From: Kiritimatiellia bacterium | GTDB taxonomy: Bacteria; Verrucomicrobiota; Kiritimatiellia; RFP12; UBA1067 | Direction: 5' to 3' | DNA length: 7,084 bases | Assembly (NCBI GenBank): GCA_017430155.1 | Contig: JAFRNO010000078.1 | Span: forward strand, 1 to 7,084 | In this document: positions 1 to 5,455 of the stretch, one piece after another | Layout: each line of letters begins with the position of its first letter | Numbering within the stretch: the first letter of the stretch is position 1 | Made by a program: the position numbers and the translations under genes | The notes under the pieces: generated by a model | What the model was told of the DNA's origin: nothing | The model's input: only the letters and a program-made list of their open reading frames with translations | Database searches by the model: none

Positions 1-70
1 CGAATGACGAATGACGAATGACAAATGACAAATGACGAACGACAAATGACGAATGACGAATGACGAAAAG
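1..70. repeat. Degenerate 7-bp tandem repeat array (CGAATGA)n
   Basis: Nine uninterrupted 7-bp units fill positions 1-63. Their order is CGAATGA three times, CAAATGA twice, CGAACGA, CAAATGA, then CGAATGA twice. A tenth decayed unit, CGAAAAG, occupies 64-70 and merges into the ribosome-binding region of the next gene. Variation is limited to G/A at unit position 2 and T/C at position 5. The array starts at base 1, so it probably continues to the left. On the + strand every unit carries ATGA and frames close quickly. A TGA at 61-63 also blocks any upstream extension of the lysA frame. The array is seen directly; its function is unknown. Simple heptamer arrays like this occur between genes in some bacterial genomes and usually do not encode protein. 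Confidence 0.93.
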
Positions 71-75
71 AGAAG
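66..75 (+). promoter_or_regulatory. Purine-rich ribosome-binding stretch of lysA
   Basis: The stretch AAAAGAGAAG is the only Shine-Dalgarno-like sequence before lysA. It ends 3 bases before the ATG at 79 and 9 bases before the ATG at 85. The 9-base spacing is the more normal one, so translation may really begin at 85 (protein MKNLPF...), two codons inside the longest frame. The match to the anti-Shine-Dalgarno sequence is weak. Confidence 0.45.
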
Positions 76-78
76 TGC

Positions 79-1341
79 ATGACCATGAAGAACTTGCCGT
101 TTACGCGTGAGCAGCTTGAAGCAATTGCCGCGCGCTGGCCCACCCCGTTCCACATCTACGACGAGGCGGCGATCGTCGCGAACGCGCGCCGTCTGAAAGC
201 CGCGTTCTCCTGGAACAAGGGCTTCCACGAGTACTTCGCCGTCAAGGCCGCGCCCAACCCGCACCTCATGACGCTGCTCCGAAAGGAAGGTTTCGGCAGC
301 GACTGCTCGTCGATGGCGGAGTTGGTTCTCGCCGAGGCCGTCGGAAACGTCGGGGAAGACGTGATGTTCACGTCGAACGACACGCCTGCCGCCGAGTTCC
401 AAAAAGCGGCCGCGATCGGCGCGATCATCAACCTCGACGACATCACCCACCTTGATTTCCTCGAGCAGGCGCTGGACGGCCATCTCCCCGATCGCCTCTG
501 CTGCCGTTGGAACCCCGGTCCGCTGAAGGGCGGCAACGCCATCATCGGCAAGCCCGAGGAGGCGAAATACGGCTTCACGAAGCCCCAGCTCTTCGAGGCC
601 TACCGCCGCATGAAGGAGAAGGGCGTGAAGCGCTTCGGCCTCCACACGATGGTCGCCTCGAACGAACTCGACCCGCAGTATATCATCGACACGGCCACGC
701 TCCTCTTCGACCTTGTCGTCGAAATCTCGCGCGATGTCGGCATCACGTTCGAGTTCATCAACATCGGCGGCGGCATCGGCATTCCGTACCGTCCCGACCA
801 GCAGGCGATGGACCTCGAACGCGTCGGGAAGGGAATCGAGGCGGCGTATCAGACCCACTTGCTCGCGCAGGGGCATCCCGACCTCCGCCTCTACACGGAG
901 TGCGGACGCTGCATCACGGGGCCCTACGGCTATCTCGTCTCGCGCGTCCTGCACATCAAGGACACCTACCGCAAATACGCCGGACTCGACGCCTGCATGG
1001 CGAACCTCATGCGTCCCGCGCTCTACGGCGCCTACCACCACATCACCGTTCCCGGCGCCGCGCCGGACGCGCCCCGCGCCGTCTACGACGTGACGGGGTC
1101 GCTCTGCGAGAACAACGACAAGTTCGCCATCCAGCGCGAACTGCCCGTGCTCCATCCCGGCGACCTCGTGGTGATCCACGACGCCGGCGCGCACGGCCAT
1201 GCGATGGGCTTCCAGTACAACGGCAAGCTCCGCAGCGCGGAGCTCCTGCTTAAGCCCGACGGCTCCGTCGTGCAGATCCGCCGCGCGGAAACCCTCGCAG
1301 ACTATTTCGCAACTCTCGATTTCCCCGGACTCCCCAAATGA
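79..1341 (+). CDS. lysA: Diaminopimelate decarboxylase (PLP-dependent, fold type III)
   Basis: The predicted protein removes CO2 from meso-diaminopimelate to give L-lysine, the last step of the DAP pathway, in the cytoplasm. At 420 residues it has the usual family length. An N-terminal alanine-racemase-like barrel is followed by a C-terminal beta domain. Visible signatures are the PLP-binding lysine K56 in FAVKAAPNP, the glycine-rich phosphate loop GGGIGIPYRP (230-239), ECGR (274-277), the cysteine-acid pair C343-E344 in CENNDKFA, and AHGHAMGFQYNG (371-382) with AELLL. The canonical GLHFHIGS histidine motif is replaced by FGLHTMVASNE (187-196), as I recall for a LysA subgroup that also carries GIPYRP. 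The start is ATG 79 or, on ribosome-site spacing, ATG 85; an in-frame TGA at 61-63 rules out anything further upstream. The stop overlaps the kdsB start (ATGA), so the two genes are probably translationally coupled. Related fold-III decarboxylases, such as carboxynorspermidine decarboxylase, are a less likely alternative. Confidence 0.88.
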   Translation: MTMKNLPFTREQLEAIAARWPTPFHIYDEAAIVANARRLKAAFSWNKGFHEYFAVKAAPNPHLMTLLRKEGFGSDCSSMAELVLAEAVGNVGEDVMFTSNDTPAAEFQKAAAIGAIINLDDITHLDFLEQALDGHLPDRLCCRWNPGPLKGGNAIIGKPEEAKYGFTKPQLFEAYRRMKEKGVKRFGLHTMVASNELDPQYIIDTATLLFDLVVEISRDVGITFEFINIGGGIGIPYRPDQQAMDLERVGKGIEAAYQTHLLAQGHPDLRLYTECGRCITGPYGYLVSRVLHIKDTYRKYAGLDACMANLMRPALYGAYHHITVPGAAPDAPRAVYDVTGSLCENNDKFAIQRELPVLHPGDLVVIHDAGAHGHAMGFQYNGKLRSAELLLKPDGSVVQIRRAETLADYFATLDFPGLPK

Positions 1342-2081
1342 AGATTCTCGGCATCATTCCCTCCCGCTACGGCTCCAGCCGTTTTCCCGGCAAGCCGATC
1401 CATCCCCTCTGCGGCAAGCCGCTCGTCGCCTGGGTCGTCGAGGCCGTCAAGAAGGCGAAGACGCTCGACGACGTGATCGTGGCAACGGACGACGACCGCA
1501 TCGTCGCGGCCGTCGAGGCGCACGGCGGAAGGGCGGTGATGACGCCGAGCGAGCTGCCGAGCGGCACGGACCGCATCGCCTGCGCAGCAGGCGATTTCGC
1601 GGACGACGACATTCTCGTGAACATCCAAGGCGACGAACCGCTCATCTCACCGGACCTCATCGACGCGCTTGTCGGCCGGATGAAGGAAGGAGCGAAGTGG
1701 GACATGGCGACGGCCGTGACGCCGCTCAAGTCATTGGACGACCTCAACGCGAAGACAGTCGTCAAGGTCGTGCTTGACCGCGACGACGGCGCGCTTTACT
1801 TCTCACGTGCGTCGATTCCTTGCGACCGTGACCACGAACCCGAAATCGCGAGCGGACTCTGGGTTCGCCATCTCGGCATCTACGCCTACCGCGGCGCGTT
1901 TCTCAAGAAGTACATCGCCGAGCCGCCCTGCGACTTGGAAAAGACCGAGAAGCTTGAACAGCTCCGCGCGCTCTGGATGGGCGCGAAGATCGCGGTGATC
2001 CGCACGACGGACGAAGGCGTGGGCGTGGACACGCCCGAAGACGCCGTGCGCATTGAGGCGATCCTGCGCGCACGCCAGTAA
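1338..2081 (+). CDS. kdsB: 3-deoxy-manno-octulosonate cytidylyltransferase (CMP-KDO synthetase)
   Basis: KdsB activates the sugar KDO with CTP to make CMP-KDO, the donor for the inner core of lipopolysaccharide; it acts in the cytoplasm. The 247 residues match the family length. The nucleotide-binding start IIPSRYGSSRFPGKP (6-20) is textbook. It is followed by ATDDDRI (49-55), PSGTDRI (74-80), NIQGDEP with its metal-binding aspartate (95-101), FSRASIP (155-161), LGIYAYR (179-185), EKTEKLEQLRALWMG (201-215) and VDTPEDA (230-236). All active-site blocks are present and the gene looks intact. Its ATG at 1338 overlaps the lysA stop by four bases (ATGA), and no separate strong ribosome site is obvious, which suggests reinitiation after lysA. 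The other KDO genes (kdsA, kdsC, kdsD) are not in the window, so its pairing with lysA is a local arrangement rather than an LPS cluster. It implies an outer membrane. Confidence 0.96.
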   Translation: MKILGIIPSRYGSSRFPGKPIHPLCGKPLVAWVVEAVKKAKTLDDVIVATDDDRIVAAVEAHGGRAVMTPSELPSGTDRIACAAGDFADDDILVNIQGDEPLISPDLIDALVGRMKEGAKWDMATAVTPLKSLDDLNAKTVVKVVLDRDDGALYFSRASIPCDRDHEPEIASGLWVRHLGIYAYRGAFLKKYIAEPPCDLEKTEKLEQLRALWMGAKIAVIRTTDEGVGVDTPEDAVRIEAILRARQ

Positions 2082-2118
2082 GTAACGATGTCAACCGAAA
2101 CCAATACAGAAGGTCACC

Positions 2119-2634
2119 ATGCGCATTCTCTTCATCAGCGACATCCACGGCGTGCCGTCCACCTTGTCGGCCGCGCTTGAGCAGGGCGAGCGTCTCGGAT
2201 ACGATCGCCTCGTGCTGCTCGGCGACCTGCTCTACCATGGCCCCCGCAATGGCGTGCCCGACTTCTACGACACGTCGAAAGTTGCCGAAATCCTCAACGC
2301 GCACAAGGACAAGATTCTTGCCGTGCGCGGGAACTGCGATTCCGAAGTCGACCAGCTGATGTTCGATTTTCCGATGATGTCGGACTACGCCGAGCTCGAC
2401 GCGGACGGCGAGCGTTTCTTCCTCACGCACGGACACCGCTGGAACGAGTACGACCTCCCGCCCATCGGCATGGGCACGATCCTCGCGCATGGCCACACGC
2501 ACATCGCGGAAAAGAAGAAACTTCCGTGCGGCATTACGATCTTCAATCCGGGATCTGTCTCGCTTCCAAAGGGCGGCCAGGGGCGCACGTTCGGCTACTG
2601 GGACGGACACGATCTTTTCCATTATCCAATCTGA
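2119..2634 (+). CDS. yfcE: YfcE-type metal-dependent phosphodiesterase
   Basis: This is a small calcineurin-like phosphoesterase of the YfcE/MJ0936 group. Characterised members hydrolyse phosphodiester model substrates with Mn2+ or similar metals; the natural substrate is not settled. The 171 residues are close to E. coli YfcE. The metal-binding blocks are complete and in order: SDIHG (D8, H10), GDLLYHGPRN (D36; the HGPRN part is typical of YfcE), GNCD (N72), THGH (H104, H106) and HGHTH (124-128), then NPGSVSLPKGG (143-153). There is no signal peptide, so the enzyme is cytoplasmic. The ribosome site AGAAGG (2108-2113) sits 5 bases before the ATG. The gene lies 37 bp after kdsB and 39 bp before the next gene, and is probably co-transcribed with both. 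The family assignment is firm; the physiological role is not. Confidence 0.9.
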   Translation: MRILFISDIHGVPSTLSAALEQGERLGYDRLVLLGDLLYHGPRNGVPDFYDTSKVAEILNAHKDKILAVRGNCDSEVDQLMFDFPMMSDYAELDADGERFFLTHGHRWNEYDLPPIGMGTILAHGHTHIAEKKKLPCGITIFNPGSVSLPKGGQGRTFGYWDGHDLFHYPI

Positions 2635-2673
2635 ATCCGAGAAGGGCACAACTGCCCGAGAAAGGAATAGAGC

Positions 2674-3942
2674 ATGCTGATTCTGAATCGACGCGACTTC
2701 CTCAAAAACGCGACTGCCTTTGGGGCACTTGCCGCCACGGGAATCGTGAAGGGCGAATCCCCTGAAGTCGGCAAGCCCTATCCGGGCTGGAAGCCGGGCG
2801 AAATGGATCTCCATTTCGTCTACACGGGCTGTGGCGAAAACATTTTCTACCGTCTCCCCGACGGTACGGCCATTCTGAACGACACGGGAGATTTCTACCG
2901 TCCCCGCGACCTCGACCAAGTCCCGTTGCTTCCTTCTCCCGACCGTCTCGGCGGCGAGTGGATGACACGCTATCTGCATCGCGTGTACCCTGAAAAGACG
3001 ATTGACTACGCCATTTTCTCGCACTGGCACAGCGACCACATCGGCCATGCCACTTACGACCGCAAGGAGACGCCGGGTGCCAACTACCGTTACCGCACGA
3101 CAGCCGACGGGCGCAAGATCAACGGATTCCTCTGTGTAGCTGAAGATTTTTCCTTCAAGCGCTACTTCGACCACCAGTATCCCGCCCGCGGCACGTACAA
3201 CTCGCAGGACTCTTCCATGAATCTGCTCGCGCCGTGGGTCGAGGAACAGAAGCAAAAGGGCTTGATCGTCGAGCCGTTCAAGGTCGGCGCTCTCAACCAG
3301 ATTACGCTCCAGCGCGATCCCGCGCGTTACAAGGACGTGTTCTCCATCCGCAACATCTGCGCGAACGGCGTCTTGTGGGACGGCAAGGACGGCGTGCATG
3401 ACTACGCTGCCGAACATGTCGCTGTCACGAAGAAGGGGAGAATACCCCAGAACGAACTGTCGTTGGCTTTCGTCATGCAGTACGGGAAGTTCCGCTACTA
3501 CGCAGGCGGCGACGTCGGGCGTCGGTTCAAAGTCAAGGGGGGCGGCGAGGTCAACTACGAAGGACTTGTCGGGGAACGCGTGGGACCGGTAACCGTCTGC
3601 AAGATGAACCACCACGGCTGCAGCGACTCGATGGACGAGGCGTTCGTCAGGGCCGTCCGCGCCCAGGCGTACGTGGCGTGCATGTGGTGTCCGGGCCAGA
3701 TGGCTCCGAAGACGCTCAAGACGATCATGGCGCACTGCGATCCCGCGATCCTGCCGAACCTCATGCCGTCCAAGCGCCGCGCAAAGGAAGCAGACGAGTC
3801 GTACATGAAGAACATTCTCGTTCCGCACGTCGCGCATGTCGTTGTGAAAGTTCTCCCTGGCGGCAACGCTTATCGGATTTATCTCCTTGAGGCACACGAC
3901 GAATCGATGAAGGTCCTCTCTGCCGTCGAGAAAGTTGTGTAA
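2674..3942 (+). CDS. Tat-exported metallo-beta-lactamase-fold hydrolase, ComEC-like type
   Basis: This is a 422-residue hydrolase with an N-terminal twin-arginine signal: NRRDFLK (5-11), a hydrophobic stretch A13-A21, and a plausible signal peptidase site after ALA (18-20). It is therefore predicted to fold in the cytoplasm, bind metal there and be exported through Tat. The metallo-beta-lactamase motif HWHSDHIGH (117-125) gives H117, H119, D121 and H122. Downstream, NELSLAF (260-266), YAGGD (276-280) and MNHHGCSDS (311-319) match the layout of the ComEC/Rec2 class of this fold, where a bridging aspartate and a late histidine complete the site. Residues 130-255 form a large insert without a recognised motif. 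Ribosome site AAAGGA (2661-2666) lies 7 bases before the ATG. It is the last gene of the lysA unit. The substrate is unknown; there are no transmembrane competence domains, so a DNA-uptake role is not implied, and nothing marks it as an antibiotic-degrading enzyme. Confidence 0.82.
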   Translation: MLILNRRDFLKNATAFGALAATGIVKGESPEVGKPYPGWKPGEMDLHFVYTGCGENIFYRLPDGTAILNDTGDFYRPRDLDQVPLLPSPDRLGGEWMTRYLHRVYPEKTIDYAIFSHWHSDHIGHATYDRKETPGANYRYRTTADGRKINGFLCVAEDFSFKRYFDHQYPARGTYNSQDSSMNLLAPWVEEQKQKGLIVEPFKVGALNQITLQRDPARYKDVFSIRNICANGVLWDGKDGVHDYAAEHVAVTKKGRIPQNELSLAFVMQYGKFRYYAGGDVGRRFKVKGGGEVNYEGLVGERVGPVTVCKMNHHGCSDSMDEAFVRAVRAQAYVACMWCPGQMAPKTLKTIMAHCDPAILPNLMPSKRRAKEADESYMKNILVPHVAHVVVKVLPGGNAYRIYLLEAHDESMKVLSAVEKVV

Positions 3943-3944
3943 TG

Positions 3945-3965
3945 CAACGGGCGAGACGCCCGTTG
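3945..3965 (+). terminator. Perfect 9-bp hairpin after the hydrolase gene, possible terminator
   Basis: CAACGGGCG (3945-3953), a 3-base loop AGA and CGCCCGTTG (3957-3965) form a perfect GC-rich stem two bases after the TAA stop at 3940-3942. Position and strength fit an end-of-operon structure. No run of T follows (the next bases are GCCCAGGG), so it is not a classical intrinsic terminator. It may pause RNA polymerase, protect the 3' end of the message, or be a dispersed palindromic element. Confidence 0.5.
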
Positions 3966-4011
3966 GCCCAGGGAAGTGGCAAGACGCCGGAAGGGACCGC
4001 GCTTATCGCGG
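3949..4011. repeat. Repeated GGCRAGACGCC palindromic core plus adjacent GC hairpin
   Basis: The hairpin core GGCGAGACGCC (3950-3960) recurs in degenerate form as GGCAAGACGCC at 3978-3988, 28 bp later. Just beyond, CCGCG (3997-4001), loop CTTAT and CGCGG (4007-4011) form a third small stem. This dense run of GC-rich stems ends abruptly at the AT-rich promoter region. It has the look of a dispersed intergenic palindromic element of the REP or BIME kind, but only this one copy is visible in the window. Confidence 0.35.
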
Positions 4012-4044
4012 ATTAATTACCTACAGACCGTAGTTTACATAACT

Positions 4045-4095
4045 CTGATTAGGCGCAAGTTGCGGATTGTGCTTGATGTACCTATCAGAAGTTGC
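4045..4095. promoter_or_regulatory. Inverted and direct repeats around the promoter, possible operator
   Basis: Three symmetric elements overlap the promoter. CTGATTAGG (4045-4053) pairs with CCTATCAG (4081-4088) as an 8-bp stem with one bulged T. Inside it lies the 11-bp odd palindrome CGCAA-G-TTGCG (4054-4064), ending 8 bases before the -35 box. AAGTTGC is repeated directly at 4057-4063 and 4089-4095, 32 bp apart, about three helical turns. The second copy abuts the -10 box. The arrangement suits a dimeric regulator, but short repeats can arise by chance and no regulator gene is nearby. Confidence 0.35.
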
Positions 4096-4101
4096 TAAAA
4101 T
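4073..4101 (+). promoter_or_regulatory. Predicted sigma70-type promoter of the membrane protein-NYN unit
   Basis: The -35 box is TTGATG (4073-4078). A 17-bp spacer leads to the -10 box TAAAAT (4096-4101), preceded by TGC, which is an extended -10 feature. Transcription would begin near 4108, leaving a short leader before the ribosome site AAGGA (4114-4118) and the ATG at 4125. The region is markedly richer in A/T than the flanking genes. It is the best promoter match in the window. Confidence 0.65.
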
Positions 4102-4124
4102 ATCAACACCCTTAAGGAAACAAA

Positions 4125-5417
4125 ATGAATCCAGATATACCTGAGCCAGAAGAAGCCACGCCGACGACAAACGCTGTCAGTCTCTTTGGACAAGGTGGCG
4201 GCATGAATGATTTTCCTGTGCTGAAGGCATTTCAGGAATACATTGACGCAGAGCAAGCCAAGGCGCGCAAGCGCATGTTTGGCTTGAGCATTTTCTTCAT
4301 CTTGCTGCTCGTCGTAGTCGTCGTTACCTTCACGGTCGTCATAACGTCGGTCATCAGCCGCAACCAGGCCTTGTCCGACCGGCTCTTTGACATCGCTCTC
4401 CGTGAGAGGGTTCCTGCCGCCCAGCCTGTAGTCAACGTTCAGTCGCCGGCGCCGGCGCCTGTCGTGCAGCCGGTTCTGCAACACTCAGCCGAGTCCGCCG
4501 AGCTGGCTCGTCTCCGCGAAGAACTGCAGCGCCCGAAAGCGGAGCGCCAGGCGGAGCAGGCCAAACGGGACACGGAGCAAATCGACTCGCTCAAGGCTCA
4601 GTTGACGAAGGCCCAGCAGCAGCCTGTGGCGCCAACGCCCGTCGTCGTGACCACATCGCCTTCGCCCGTTATCCAGCCTACGGCTGAATCCGCCGAGCTG
4701 GCGCGTCTGCGAGAGGAACTTCGCCGTGAAAAGGAAGAGCGAAAGGCCGAACAGGCCAAGCGCGAGAAGGAAAAGAAGGAAGCCGAGAAAGAGGCGTTCC
4801 TTCGGCGGCAATATCCTGATTATTATGCGCAGGAAGACGCACGCAAAGCCGCGGCCGAAGCCGCCAGAAGGGCGCCTCCCCTTCCCGCGCCTGCACCGCA
4901 GCCCATGGCCAAACCCGCGCCGCCGCCTGTCGCGCCTCCTGCTCCCAAGCCCGCCCCTGCCGTGGCGCCACCCCCTTCTCGGCCGGCACCAAGAACGGAG
5001 CAGGCACAAGCGCAGAACGTCGCAATCAAGCCCATCAGCTATTTCGACGAGAAGGCGCCGGAAGAGGATCCTGAATTGAATGAACTCCTCAAGTCACGCG
5101 CGAAACCGACAACGCCGCAAGCACCTGTCGTGACGACGCCCAAGCCCCCTTCTCAGGTTGCCAAGCCTACCGCGCAACCGGCTCCGCAGTCCGTGGCCAA
5201 ACCCGCGCCGCCGCCTGTCGCGAAGAAAGCGCCGCCTGTCGCACAAACGGTTCCGTCCCCCCCTTCCAATCCTGCTCCGAAACCCTCTGCACAGCCTGCG
5301 GCGCAGCCGCCGGTGCAGAAGCCGGCGCAGCCAGCACAAAAAACGGAAACGCTCGCGATTGGCGGCGCAACCGACGGAAGTTCGATTCCCTGGCTGATTG
5401 AACTTCCGACTCGATAA
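4125..5417 (+). CDS. Single-pass membrane protein with charged helical repeats and Pro/Ala-rich tail, unknown function
   Basis: I do not recognise this 430-residue protein. Residues 1-51 form a polar N-terminal tail ending in the basic cluster KARKR (46-50). One strong transmembrane segment follows at about 52-77, and there is no cleavable signal. The positive-inside rule places the N-terminus in the cytoplasm and the rest in the periplasm. Two charged helical, coiled-coil-like segments at 121-148 and 186-213 are clear duplicates (23 of 28 residues identical), the second extending to about 225. The rest is Pro/Ala/Lys-rich (250-290 and 327-405), with an acidic patch FDEKAPEEDPELNE at 307-320. 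A non-repetitive hydrophobic end, SIPWLIELP, closes the protein. The architecture recalls TonB- or TolA-like periplasm-spanning linkers, but no TonB or TolA C-terminal domain is present. Start: strong AAGGA 6 bases before ATG; M27 is a weaker alternative. It ends in tandem stops TAA-TAG, 38 bp before the NYN gene, and probably shares its transcript. Confidence 0.85.
   Translation: MNPDIPEPEEATPTTNAVSLFGQGGGMNDFPVLKAFQEYIDAEQAKARKRMFGLSIFFILLLVVVVVTFTVVITSVISRNQALSDRLFDIALRERVPAAQPVVNVQSPAPAPVVQPVLQHSAESAELARLREELQRPKAERQAEQAKRDTEQIDSLKAQLTKAQQQPVAPTPVVVTTSPSPVIQPTAESAELARLREELRREKEERKAEQAKREKEKKEAEKEAFLRRQYPDYYAQEDARKAAAEAARRAPPLPAPAPQPMAKPAPPPVAPPAPKPAPAVAPPPSRPAPRTEQAQAQNVAIKPISYFDEKAPEEDPELNELLKSRAKPTTPQAPVVTTPKPPSQVAKPTAQPAPQSVAKPAPPPVAKKAPPVAQTVPSPPSNPAPKPSAQPAAQPPVQKPAQPAQKTETLAIGGATDGSSIPWLIELPTR
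4485..4763 (+). repeat. Internal duplication encoding two charged helical segments
   Basis: Positions 4485-4568 and 4680-4763 encode two 28-residue copies, both containing AESAELARLREEL and ending in AEQAKR, with 23 identical residues. Each is preceded by a short Pro/Val-rich segment ending PVVQP or PVIQP, so the repeat unit is a linker plus a helix. Codons differ between the copies (for example CTCCGCGAAGAACTG against CTGCGAGAGGAACTT). The duplication is therefore old and kept at protein level rather than a recent slip. Confidence 0.8.
4899..5222 (+). repeat. Near-identical 36-bp repeats within the Pro-rich coding region
   Basis: Positions 4899-4934 and 5187-5222 differ at only 2 of 36 bases; the last 27 bases, encoding AKPAPPPVA, are identical. 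They are in frame and 288 bp apart. Unlike the helical duplication, this pair looks recent or maintained by gene conversion. It could allow in-frame length change of the tail by recombination. Confidence 0.75.
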
Positions 5418-5455
5418 TAGCAGCCAGCTGGAGAACCTGAAGGGGGAACATAAGC

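Noticed and set aside
1..70. CRISPR array or coding repeat
   Set aside because: Units are only 7 bp and contiguous with no spacers, so this is not CRISPR. On the + strand every frame closes within a few codons.
507..1253. A 248-codon + strand frame inside lysA
   Set aside because: It is an Arg/His/Pro-rich shadow of the lysA frame; lysA has all family motifs across the same bases.
2088..2180. Small frame starting ATG at 2088 between kdsB and the phosphodiesterase gene
   Set aside because: It has about 30 codons, lacks a ribosome site, and runs out of frame into the phosphodiesterase gene, which has its own well-placed AGAAGG.
2644..2657. Small hairpin GGGCA-CAAC-TGCCC between the phosphodiesterase and hydrolase genes
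   Set aside because: It has only a 5-bp stem with no T tract, just before the hydrolase ribosome site. It is too weak to call a terminator or regulatory element, and the gap is operon-like.
1903..3897. A 664-codon open frame on the minus strand opposite the yfcE-type and hydrolase genes
   Set aside because: It lies in exact codon register with both + strand genes. Antisense stops there would need TTA, CTA or TCA codons, which are rare in GC-rich genes, so a long open frame is expected. The + strand genes carry full catalytic motifs; the antisense product shows no recognisable domain.
2674..3942. Beta-lactamase resistance gene or ComEC DNA-uptake channel
   Set aside because: The late motifs are ComEC-like rather than those of true class B beta-lactamases, and there are no transmembrane competence domains. 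Neither specific role is supported.
4485..5009. Minus-strand frame encoding a very Leu/Phe-rich, membrane-like stretch
   Set aside because: It is the complement of the Lys/Glu-rich helical repeats of the membrane protein: GAA/AAG-type codons read as Phe/Leu on the other strand. It has no plausible ribosome site or independent support.
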